In this document: positions 45,315 to 53,488 of the stretch, piece by piece
Numbering within the stretch: the stretch's first letter is position 1
Layout: each line of letters begins with the position of its first letter
Assembly (NCBI GenBank): GCA_964588305.1
Contig: CAZPOP010000005.1
Coordinates: 1 to 64,000 of the forward strand
Direction of reading: 5' to 3'
DNA: 64,000 nucleotides
Source of the DNA: SM1-73 sp964588305
GTDB lineage: Bacteria > Zixibacteria > MSB-5A5 > SM1-73
Made by a program: the position numbers and the translations under genes
Notes under the pieces: generated by a model
Seen by the model: the letters and a program-made list of their open reading frames with translations, nothing else
Told to the model about the DNA's origin: nothing
The model's database searches: none

Positions 45315-46325
45315 ATGAATCTGATTACGCTGGAAGAGCCGGATAAAGTATGGGACGAGTTCGCATCCGCCCACTCGAGCTTAATCTTCCACACCTCTTT
45401 GTGGGGGAAAGTTCTAGAAAAAGGCTATGGATGCGACATGAGGTATCTGGTGCTGGAGGATGGCGGCAAGTGGCTTTTGGCCTTGCCGGGTATGGTGGTG
45501 GGTAATCGATTCTTTCGAGTCTTTTACTCTCTGATCCCTTACGGCGGGTTCATTGGAAAAAGAGAATTGATCCCCGAATTCTTGAAGCTTCTGCAGGAAA
45601 AAGCTGGAAAAGAAAGAATCGACAGGATTAAGATCGTCGATTTGAAGATCAAGAAGAACGAGGAGCTTCCCGATTTCGAGTGTCTGGAGTCTTATCGACA
45701 CGTTCTCGAGCTAGAAGGGAAATCTCCGGATCAAATCTGGACAGATTACAAGCCGAATTTGAGAAGGACCATCAAAAAGGCCTTAGAATCAGATCTTGCC
45801 TTTGAGAAAATCAAAGATCGAAAAGAGGTTCACCAATTCTATCAACTATATCTGGCATCCATGGAAAGAAACAAAGCTTTGGCCAAATATCCGATTGATC
45901 TTTTCTACGCCATTTTTGATCTTTTGATTCCAGAGTCGGCAGAGATATTCTTCGTCAAGCACCAAGGGCAGCCCGTGGCAGGAATCGTGGTGATCTATTC
46001 GGAAGAGGCGGCCTATTATCTGCACGGAGGGTCTTCCACCGAGCATCTGCATTTAAGGCCCAACGATCTTTTGTTCCACAATGCCATAAAGGTGGCAAAA
46101 GAAATGGGAAAATCCTATTTTGATTTTTTAGGCTCAGATAAAAGGCTTTCGTCACTGATCCAATTCAAAAACAAATGGGGCACCCGAAGAAAAGAACTCT
46201 TGACTTTTCAGAAGGATACTGGAACCGTCCGTCCCTTGCTGGGAAAGGTCGCTTTGGGATTGGCCCAGACGCCTTTGGGCACTGCCATCCAGAGGAAACT
46301 GACCCCTACCAAGAGCGAAAGATAA
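45315..46325 (+). CDS. FemAB-like GNAT-fold acyl/aminoacyl transferase
   Basis: This is 336 residues from the ATG at 45315; an upstream ATG at 45288 in frame is also possible. The double-GNAT FemAB type shows in SSLIFHTSLWGKVLEKGYG, YLVLEDGGKWLLALPG, FYSLIPYGG and the C-terminal VAGIVVIYSEEAAYYLHGGSS and LLFHNAIKVAKEMGKSYFDFLGSD. FemABX enzymes add aminoacyl groups from tRNA; related ones act in exopolysaccharide loci. The following gene starts 2 bases after its stop. Confidence 0.83.
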   Translation: MNLITLEEPDKVWDEFASAHSSLIFHTSLWGKVLEKGYGCDMRYLVLEDGGKWLLALPGMVVGNRFFRVFYSLIPYGGFIGKRELIPEFLKLLQEKAGKERIDRIKIVDLKIKKNEELPDFECLESYRHVLELEGKSPDQIWTDYKPNLRRTIKKALESDLAFEKIKDRKEVHQFYQLYLASMERNKALAKYPIDLFYAIFDLLIPESAEIFFVKHQGQPVAGIVVIYSEEAAYYLHGGSSTEHLHLRPNDLLFHNAIKVAKEMGKSYFDFLGSDKRLSSLIQFKNKWGTRRKELLTFQKDTGTVRPLLGKVALGLAQTPLGTAIQRKLTPTKSER

Positions 46326-46327
46326 GA

Positions 46328-47347
46328 ATGAAAGACCCTCAGCCCGGAAAACTTCCTACACCCGAACCTCCAAGGGATGCCGCCCAGCCGATGCGCAGCG
46401 GAGCCTTTAGGGACTCAGAGTCCAAAGAGGACGGCAAGAAAACGGCTTTTCTAAAAAAGGCTTTTGCCTTTCTGGTAATCATTGGAGTCTTTTATCTTTT
46501 GGGGAAGAATCTTTATCAGAACCTCGGAGAAATCTCCCACTACCGATGGCAGATAAGATACGAGTTTCTCATTCTTTCCTTCCTCTGTTTGGTGATTAAT
46601 CTGGGTGTCGCCTCGTATGCCTGGAAGAAGATCCTCGCTTTTTTTCACGCCTCGTTGCCCTTTGATCAAAGCTTCAAGATAATGTCTGTTTCGGCAACGG
46701 GGAAATACGTGCCGGGCAAGGTCTGGCAGTACCTGGGTCAGATCTATTTGGGCAGGAAGGCGGGACTGCCCAAGAGCGTCACCTTTTTCAGCATGATTCT
46801 GCTTTTCTTAGTCTATAATTTGGTGGGGATTTTGGTATTTCTTTTCTCCCTATTTTTCTGGCGCAGCTTTTCGCCGCTTCTGATCTCTGTCCTTTCGGGC
46901 GTTTCTATTTCTGTTTTCATGGTCGCTCTGTACCCGCCCATCCTGAACAGGGTTCTCAGCATTCTATTCCGGCTATTCAAGAGGGAGCCTTTGACCATAG
47001 GAGCCCGATTTGACCAAATACTCCACATCTTGCTGATACTGATAGTCGACTGGATCATATTCGGCATAGGAGCTTATCTATTGCTCAACTCCTTCTATTC
47101 GATTGACCTCAGTCAAACCGTGATTCTGTGTGGCATCTTTGCCATATCCGTGATCGCCGGGATTTTGAGCTTTTTTGTACCAGCCGGGTTGGGGGTAAGA
47201 GAAGGAGTGCAAAGTTATCTTTTGAGTTTTTTCATTCCGGTCCCCATGGCCATATTGATCTCCTTGGTCATGCGAGTCTGGATAACTTTGGGGGAATTGG
47301 CTTGCTTTCTGATTGCTTTGAGGATCAAAAGACCGAAGTTGAGTTAA
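46328..47347 (+). CDS. Flippase-like membrane protein (LPG synthase TM domain/UPF0104)
   Basis: This is 339 residues from the ATG at 46328, two bases after the FemAB stop, so it is translationally coupled; the frame opens at 46175. After a Pro-rich charged N-terminus come about eight helices with the UPF0104 signature KIMSVSATGKYVPGKVWQYLGQ and FFVPAGLGVREGVQSYLL. The domain is shared by lysyl-PG synthases, but the catalytic soluble domain is absent. Such stand-alone proteins are often in glycolipid export loci. Confidence 0.86.
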   Translation: MKDPQPGKLPTPEPPRDAAQPMRSGAFRDSESKEDGKKTAFLKKAFAFLVIIGVFYLLGKNLYQNLGEISHYRWQIRYEFLILSFLCLVINLGVASYAWKKILAFFHASLPFDQSFKIMSVSATGKYVPGKVWQYLGQIYLGRKAGLPKSVTFFSMILLFLVYNLVGILVFLFSLFFWRSFSPLLISVLSGVSISVFMVALYPPILNRVLSILFRLFKREPLTIGARFDQILHILLILIVDWIIFGIGAYLLLNSFYSIDLSQTVILCGIFAISVIAGILSFFVPAGLGVREGVQSYLLSFFIPVPMAILISLVMRVWITLGELACFLIALRIKRPKLS

Positions 47348-47367
47348 GGGCTGGGTTTCTTGATAAC

Positions 47368-47895
47368 CGCAGAGCAAGCTCTGCCACTACAAGGTGCATG
47401 GGTTGGAGCAGCGAGACTTGTCTCGCGTCTACAGAGGGAATATTGAGGAGCCTTAACGACCCCGCTCAAGAAGGCGATCGCAAGTTCGCAGAGACATCCG
47501 ACAGTGAGACGAAGACGATGCGTAAGACCTCGGTTGCCGATTTTGAAGGATAAAACGACAGAGATTAACCTGAGAAGTTGGCTTTTTTAATGACGCAGAG
47601 CAAGCTCTGCCACTACAAGGTGCATGGGTTGGAGTAGCGAGACTTGTCTCGCGTCTACAGAGGGAATATTAAGGAGCCTTAACGACCCCGCTGAAGAAGA
47701 CGATTGCCTGTTCGCAGAGGCATCCTTCGACAGTGAGTTGAGGAGGATGTGTAAGACCTCTGCTACTCGCTTCGAAGGGCAAAGGACAGAGGTTACCCTC
47801 AGAGTTTGGCCTTCTCATCGACGCAGAGCAAGCTCTGCCACTACAAGGTGCATGGGTCGGAGCAACGAGACTTGTCTCGCGTCCACAAAAAGAGT
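47368..47895. repeat. Three tandem 226-228 bp direct repeats (third truncated)
   Basis: Units begin CGCAGAGCAAGCTCTGCC at 47368, 47594 and 47822. Each has two palindromes: AGAGCAAGCTCT, and GCGAGACTTGTCTCGC about 45 bp later. The units share long blocks (GGTGCATGGGT, GAGACTTGTCTCGCGTC, GGAGCCTTAACGACCCCGCT) but differ in the middle, so they are not recent. The third copy ends just before the next start codon. Apparent frames in it (47128-47553, 47624-47899) are repeat-derived, not genes. Confidence 0.9.
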
Positions 47896-48639
47896 ATGAA
47901 GACGCAAAAATTACAGCATTTCCAGACCGACGGGGAAACCTGGGAAAGACGAGCGGAGAAGGGCAAGCTTCCTGCCGTCATCGACCCGGGAGATTTGAAG
48001 GGTAGAAAAAACCTTTATATCGACACCCTTCAAAAGATGGCAATCCAAAAAGCGTTGGGTCGGACAAAAAAACAGGTGACCATAGATTTTGGCTGCGGAA
48101 GCGGAAGATTCTCGGAACTATTGTCACGTCACTGCATGTTTCTGGTGGGTATTGAAATAACCTCCGACATGTTAACAATTGCCAAGAATGAATGCAACGA
48201 CTCAAACATCGCTTTTGTCCTGTACGACGGGCTGAATCTTCCGATTAAGGAACAAGGAGCCGACTTATTGGTCTCGGTTAACGTCCTTCAATACATAACC
48301 GACGACGGCGAACTGGAGAAGGTTCTAGAAGAGATAAGAAGATCTTTGAGGCCAAACGGAGAATTTTTGTGTGTAGAGCAGGTGACAAAAAACAAGAAAA
48401 GATGGCAGAGAGATCTCAAAACCTACCTGGACTTCTTTGAACGTAATAGTCTTGGAAGAATTGCCGATTATCCCATTAGAAAAGGACATTTTTCGTGGCT
48501 TTATCCGATTTATTTGGGATTGGTTCCAAGAAGTTTTCTTGGAGTCGTCGCGAGATTTGAGATGTTCATAAGAAAAATCTTTTGGCATTCTGTGTGGGAT
48601 TATCAAGATCATCTTTTCCGGATGAAGAAAGGACCATGA
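47896..48639 (+). CDS. Class I SAM-dependent methyltransferase
   Basis: This is 247 residues from the ATG at 47896, just downstream of the truncated third repeat; the frame opens at 47806 inside the repeat. Motif I VTIDFGCGSGRFSELL, then GIEITSDMLTIAK (acidic residue of motif II) and LLVSVNVLQYITDDGELEKVLEEI. It probably modifies a sugar or lipid in this locus, but it may be unrelated. AAAAAGAG is the likely SD. Confidence 0.88.
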   Translation: MKTQKLQHFQTDGETWERRAEKGKLPAVIDPGDLKGRKNLYIDTLQKMAIQKALGRTKKQVTIDFGCGSGRFSELLSRHCMFLVGIEITSDMLTIAKNECNDSNIAFVLYDGLNLPIKEQGADLLVSVNVLQYITDDGELEKVLEEIRRSLRPNGEFLCVEQVTKNKKRWQRDLKTYLDFFERNSLGRIADYPIRKGHFSWLYPIYLGLVPRSFLGVVARFEMFIRKIFWHSVWDYQDHLFRMKKGP

Positions 48640-48703
48640 GACGATCGTGGTCCATCAAAACAACTCGATTCTACAAAAGGCTGTTGTTGGCGGGGGATTG
48701 ATG

Positions 48704-48726
48704 ATCGAGCTGAAGCTTGATATTCC
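48704..48726 (+). repeat. ACTCC-like palindrome, degenerate
   Basis: ATCGAGC, TGAA, GCTTGAT (one G-T pair), then ATTCC. The stem and loop match the copy at 63729. Confidence 0.55.
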
Positions 48727-48750
48727 ACACAAACCTCAGGATGGTTTGAG

Positions 48751-49524
48751 ATGAACACAGTAGTTTTGATCTTGGTTATACTGATAGGCCTGGCCCTAGG
48801 AAGTTTTCTGAACGTTTGCATCTACCGAATCCCGCTGAAGAAATCGATTCTTTTTCCCAACTCCTTCTGTCCGAATTGCGGAGCGAAGATACGTGCCTGG
48901 GACAACATCCCCCTATTGAGTTTTATCTTGCTGAAGGGGAAATGCCGAAAATGTAGGACTAAGATTTCACTCCAATATCCCTTGGTGGAGTCTGTCACCT
49001 CCGCCTTGATGGTCATCACCTATCTGCGCTTCGGCCTGGGATGGGAATTCGCAGCCAGGAGCATCTTGTGTCTTTCGTTAATAGCGATTTTCTTCATTGA
49101 CCTAAAACACAGAATTATCCCCGACGTGGTCACTCTCCCCGGCATCGCCTTAGGTCTTTTCTTCTCCCTTTTCGCAGAATCCCCTTCGGTGGTGAACTCC
49201 CTGATCGGAGTTTTGGTGGGGGGGGCCTTATTCTATCTCTCAGCCATCTTGGGGGAACTTCTCTTCAAAAAGGAAAGCATGGGAGGTGGGGACATAAAAT
49301 TGGCCATGATGCTGGGAGCATTCTTGGGATGGCAGAAAATACTCCTAGTGTTTTTGCTCTCTGCGCTCTTGGGCACTATGGTTGGAGCAGCGGCCATGCT
49401 TTTCTCAAGAGATGTCAAGGAAACACGAATGATCCCCTTCGGTCCCTTTCTGGCTTTAGGATCCGTTTTGGCCATCTTCCTGGGAGATATGCTGGTCTCA
49501 GCATATATTAAGGCCTTCTTCTAA
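48751..49524 (+). CDS. pilD: Prepilin peptidase (type IV leader peptidase)
   Basis: This 257-residue integral membrane protein has the two zinc-binding CxxC pairs (Cys40/43, Cys65/68: FCPNCGAKIRAWDNIPLLSF, KCRKC) of PilD/GspO. The two catalytic aspartates lie in FIDLKHRIIPD and GGGDIKLAMMLG. It cleaves and N-methylates prepilins, such as the two encoded at 34451 and 35167. The gene is 14 kb from the pilins but in the same orientation. Confidence 0.95.
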   Translation: MNTVVLILVILIGLALGSFLNVCIYRIPLKKSILFPNSFCPNCGAKIRAWDNIPLLSFILLKGKCRKCRTKISLQYPLVESVTSALMVITYLRFGLGWEFAARSILCLSLIAIFFIDLKHRIIPDVVTLPGIALGLFFSLFAESPSVVNSLIGVLVGGALFYLSAILGELLFKKESMGGGDIKLAMMLGAFLGWQKILLVFLLSALLGTMVGAAAMLFSRDVKETRMIPFGPFLALGSVLAIFLGDMLVSAYIKAFF

Positions 49525-49764
49525 GACGAAACAGACAGGCTGAAACCGGCTGGGATATTGCGTTTTAATGAATGAAAATCTTGGTTGAGGGGAAAGGCCA
49601 AGAGATTCCTTTTGCCTCTCGCCGCTTCTTCCCATCGAGGGAATCTCCAGATTTTTACAGTCGAGACTTCACGGTTAACCGGCCACATTTTCCTGCCGAT
49701 AATTTTAACGTTGAGGGGAAAACCAAAAATTCCAGGCTTTTCGTAACTACCAGGAGCATCATAA

Positions 49765-51708
49765 TTGAACGTCAAGAAGCTCTTTAATTTTGGCTACGAA
49801 TCCCACATTCGTCTCTCTCTGATATTCTTCATCCTCTTTCTGATCCTGCTCAACTTCGGAACCGTCTTTCTTTTTCACCAAACCCAGGAGGCTCTGAAAA
49901 GGGAGCTGGACAAGGAGCTATACTCTGCGGCCTTCTGTGCTAAAGTGGTCTGGGAGAGATCTTCCCATACCAACCTCAAAAAGAACCTGACCGAGTTGGT
50001 TTTTAAGCTTAATCTGAACCGGATAGTCTTTCTTGATTCCAAAGGCGAGCCGTTGATTTCTTCTGAGGAAATTCTTTCGGGACCAGACCCTCACGTTTTC
50101 AGCGGGATGAAGCCCGAGGAGATCAGGAGCATAAAGGTCCATCTAGGAAAGGGGCAAACCGGACAGTTCTTTTCGAATCTCTATTGGGATGAAGAGGGCA
50201 ACACCTTTCGCTCCGTTTTTCTGCCCATAGAAAACCAAACCAGCACGAACCATTCTGATGATAGAAAAAAGACCTGGGTGATGGTGGAAAAGGAGGTCAC
50301 GGCTTTTGGGACCATTCAAAGGCTGTCCAAGCTTAATACCTTAGCCAGAACCGCAGGGCTTCTGGTCGCCGGCCTGGTCACGTTATTCCTTATTAGGAGT
50401 GTTCTGAGGCCTTACAGGTTAATGATGGAAAAAGCGCGAGAAGAGAAAATAGGTTCGGCGTTAGGAAGAAGGAGCGAAGAAGGAAGTGCAGACGTCGCAG
50501 TGGAAATATTTGGACAGGTTATTTCCGAATTGAAGAAAAACGAAGCCACCCTACAGAGGCTTTACGCGGAGACAAACCGCAAAGCCAGAGACTTAGAAAG
50601 CTACAACGAGTATATTCTAAGAAGCATAGGAAGCGGCATGATCATCTGCGATACGAGAGGAAAAATCACTCGTCTGAATAATTCCGCTCAGAGGATTCTG
50701 GGTCTCTCCGAAAAAGATGCTGCGGGAAAGCATTACAAGACCCTGTTTGAGGAAAAATCCGCCCTGTGTTCATTGATCGAGATGGCACTTTCGGAGAAGA
50801 AGATCTGCTCTATCCCGGAAATGGAAATGTCAAGAACTGATGGCCAGAATATTTGGGTGGGCGCAACCACCTCGGCGGTGAAAGACGGACAAAACGAAAT
50901 GCTGGGAGTGGCGCTTCTCTTGACCGACGTGACCGAAATCAAGAGCCTTCAGCACCAGGTGGCCTTCAAGGAGAAGATGGCGGCCTTGGGCGAAATGTCC
51001 TCCGGACTGGCGCACGAGCTTAGAAACTCCATGGGTGCAATCTTGGGTTTCGCCAAATTGCTCAAAAAGAAAGGAGTCGATCATAGCTCCGCCCGCGAGA
51101 TCGTGGACGGTATGCTCAATGAGGCCGTATCTGTGGAATCGCTGACACAGCGATTCTTGGCCTTTGCCAAACCGTCTTATCTGAAGATGGAGAAGGTAAA
51201 CTTGAGAAACGTGGTGGATGAATGCATAAAAACGCTTGAAGAAAAGCTGGAGAAAAACAAAATCGGGCTTGAGGTGACATCGGAACCCGATCTGCTAACC
51301 ATATTGGGGGATAGGCTTCTCTTGAGGCAATCTTTTCAGAATCTGATCCAGAACTCAATCGAGGCTATGCCCGCGGGCGGAGAGCTCTCCATTAATTTGA
51401 GGAAAACAGAAGCCTATAACAACGAGAGAGTTATAGAAGTTGAGATCTCTGACACGGGATGTGGTATGGAAGAAAAAGATCAAGAAAAGATCTTTAATCC
51501 ATTCTTTACCTCCAAGGAGAGAGGAACCGGCTTGGGCTTGAGCCTGGTGAAAAAGATAGTCAGCCTGCACAATGGAAGGATTGAATTCGAGAGCCGGCTC
51601 AATAAGGGAACCACCTTTAGAGTTTATTTGCCGCTGGAATCAAAACCGGATTTCTTCGGGGCAAAAACTGAAGAACACGAGAATCTGAGTCAATTGGTGC
51701 ATTCTTGA
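49765..51708 (+). CDS. PAS-domain sensor histidine kinase (PilS-like candidate)
   Basis: This 647-residue protein starts at TTG with AGGAG 8 bases before. It has a first membrane helix (residues 15-35), a periplasmic region, a second helix (about 195-212), a linker, a PAS domain (YILRSIGSGMIICDTRGKITRLNNSAQRILG), HisKA with GEMSSGLAHELRNSMGAIL, and HATPase boxes NSIEAM, DTGCGM and GTGLGL. It lies after pilD. It may pair with the NtrC-type regulator at 30804, which has a receiver but no kinase next to it. Confidence 0.93.
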   Translation: MNVKKLFNFGYESHIRLSLIFFILFLILLNFGTVFLFHQTQEALKRELDKELYSAAFCAKVVWERSSHTNLKKNLTELVFKLNLNRIVFLDSKGEPLISSEEILSGPDPHVFSGMKPEEIRSIKVHLGKGQTGQFFSNLYWDEEGNTFRSVFLPIENQTSTNHSDDRKKTWVMVEKEVTAFGTIQRLSKLNTLARTAGLLVAGLVTLFLIRSVLRPYRLMMEKAREEKIGSALGRRSEEGSADVAVEIFGQVISELKKNEATLQRLYAETNRKARDLESYNEYILRSIGSGMIICDTRGKITRLNNSAQRILGLSEKDAAGKHYKTLFEEKSALCSLIEMALSEKKICSIPEMEMSRTDGQNIWVGATTSAVKDGQNEMLGVALLLTDVTEIKSLQHQVAFKEKMAALGEMSSGLAHELRNSMGAILGFAKLLKKKGVDHSSAREIVDGMLNEAVSVESLTQRFLAFAKPSYLKMEKVNLRNVVDECIKTLEEKLEKNKIGLEVTSEPDLLTILGDRLLLRQSFQNLIQNSIEAMPAGGELSINLRKTEAYNNERVIEVEISDTGCGMEEKDQEKIFNPFFTSKERGTGLGLSLVKKIVSLHNGRIEFESRLNKGTTFRVYLPLESKPDFFGAKTEEHENLSQLVHS

Positions 51709-52082
51709 TCGGGTCCGATCCGGTCGGATGCTTATCCCGGTCTGTCTCCATCTCTGTTTCTTACCGTGGGCAGGCAAATTCCATTTCTTCCAATTAGGCA
51801 AAAACCCGGCACCTGATCTGAACTGGATGCTGGGTCATTTTACATCTAAGCCTGCCCACTGCCTCGCTGTGACACTCATATGACCGTGGACTCGTGGCAG
51901 GCGAACAAAACCTCCCCAGCCAACAAAAGGCTATCGTTCAGGAGATATCACTTTCAGCCATCCTGTCCAGGATCGGGCAAGCTATCTCAATCCAAAATGC
52001 ACGTTTTTTCTCTGGGCCTCCAGAGGCGAAGCAGCGGAGCAGGATGTCCATCATGGCAGGCGGAGACGTTTTAGCTTTGAGT
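51709..52082. other. Spacer between convergent genes
   Basis: There is no gene. A 10-bp inverted repeat GTGGGCAGGC (51766) / GCCTGCCCAC (51850) brackets 74 bp. No clear terminator is visible for the histidine kinase. Confidence 0.5.
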
Positions 52083-53255
52083 TTATTCTCCTTTCAGGCA
52101 ATCCTGGGCTTTCTGCCCGATCTGTTCGGCCTTCTCCTTCATGTCGCTTTTTGCATATAATCCCCACAAGGGGACTATAACCTCACAATTGGCGCTATCC
52201 CTCTCGATCAAGAACTCCAAAACCTCCAAGGCTGGATCGAATTTCTCCTCCTGCAGATAGACCTGAGCCAGAAGCAGGCGAGCCTCGAGATCTAGAGTGT
52301 CCAGCTCTGCCGCCTTTCGGAGCTTGCTCTCGGCATTAAGCAGCAGTTCGCCCCTTCTTGTCTCCAACTCCGCTTTCCTGGCAACACATTCTTGATCGGT
52401 TCGATATGCTCCAGTGGAGTCTTTCAAGGAATCCAGGCGGGAAGTAATCCCCTGGATCTGTTGGAGATAGACCGTTCCCATATTGAAATAGGCGTCCTTG
52501 AAGGAGGAATCCACCTCTATCAATTTCTGAGAGAACAGAAGCGCATTTTCGAAATCCCTCAAAGTCCCATAAATGGAAGCGATGTTTTGCAGTGCATTCA
52601 CGTCCTGAGGTTTTTTTTCTACAACTTTCAAATAGAACTTCAAGGCCTCTTCCATGTTCCCGGCATTGTGCAGGGCAGCCGCATAAATGGTCAGAATATC
52701 CAGACTATCCGGAGCTAATCTGAGACCCTCCTCCAGGTAAGGAATCGCCTTTTCGTTTTCTCCCTTTAAGCTGTGAGCATATCCGGCGAACATGAAAGCC
52801 TTGTAATACTCCGGATCAATTGTGGTGCAGACTGCGAATTTCTCCAAAGCTAGGTCAAAGTCTTGCTCATTGAAAGCGTTGACCCCCTGGTTATAAACCT
52901 CAGACAATTTCTCCGTCCTCATCTGCTGAATTTCTTCCTGGAATTTTGACTTGATTTTCAGACTTTCGGCCCGGGCGAACTCCTCTCCCATCTCCTTGGG
53001 ACTGTTCTTACAGTAATAGGCTTTGCCCAACAGAAAGTGTAATTCCGCATCATCCGGATAGAATTGAATCGCCTCATTCAACCTGGCAATGGCGCTGTCT
53101 ACCATCCCTGGCTTATCTTTTAGTTTGAGATCAATCTTCGCCGTGGTCTTATAGGTGTTGGCTGGAAGCTGGCGCTTTTTGCCCTTTTGACCCAGAGCCA
53201 ATTGGAACAAGAAACATACCAAAACTCCGACCAGGAAGACCTTTACTAATCTCAT
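52083..53255 (-). CDS. Exported TPR-repeat protein
   Basis: This is 390 residues from the ATG at 53255, where AAAGAGGAG precedes the start and a signal or anchor follows (LVKVFLVGVLVCFLFQLALGQ); the frame opens at 53342. About eight TPR units are visible, e.g. AELHFLLGKAYYCKNSPKEM, YKAFMFAGYAHSLKGENEKAIPYLEE, LTIYAAALHNAGNMEEAL and KDAYFNMGTVYLQ. It is periplasmic or membrane-anchored and probably a scaffold. It shares orientation with the PqqD-M50-HlyD gene upstream. Confidence 0.85.
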   Translation of the reverse strand: MRLVKVFLVGVLVCFLFQLALGQKGKKRQLPANTYKTTAKIDLKLKDKPGMVDSAIARLNEAIQFYPDDAELHFLLGKAYYCKNSPKEMGEEFARAESLKIKSKFQEEIQQMRTEKLSEVYNQGVNAFNEQDFDLALEKFAVCTTIDPEYYKAFMFAGYAHSLKGENEKAIPYLEEGLRLAPDSLDILTIYAAALHNAGNMEEALKFYLKVVEKKPQDVNALQNIASIYGTLRDFENALLFSQKLIEVDSSFKDAYFNMGTVYLQQIQGITSRLDSLKDSTGAYRTDQECVARKAELETRRGELLLNAESKLRKAAELDTLDLEARLLLAQVYLQEEKFDPALEVLEFLIERDSANCEVIVPLWGLYAKSDMKEKAEQIGQKAQDCLKGE

Positions 53256-53488
53256 CTTTCTGCTCCTCTTTAGAAGATTAAAAGTGTAAGGTTTAGAGTT
53301 CTCATAATTTCTAAAGGCTTTTGCTTCTTTGAATCTCGCCAATTCAGGGTATTAGCTTTTTCCGCTCTTTCCTTTCTTCCGAGACTCCTCTTTGGCGCCA
53401 ACCATTGAGGCCTCACCTTAGGTCGATTCGTTCAGTCTGAGGGTCCCGCAATAAATCGAAGAATTACTGTCTGAAGCGGGCAGGTATA

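Noticed and set aside
47368..47895. Possible CRISPR array
   Set aside because: Units are 226-228 bp, similar over most of their length, only three, and no cas genes are near.
47128..47899. Two plus-strand frames with similar peptides (MGWSSETCLASTEG)
   Set aside because: They are made by the 226-228 bp repeats and lack SD and start context.
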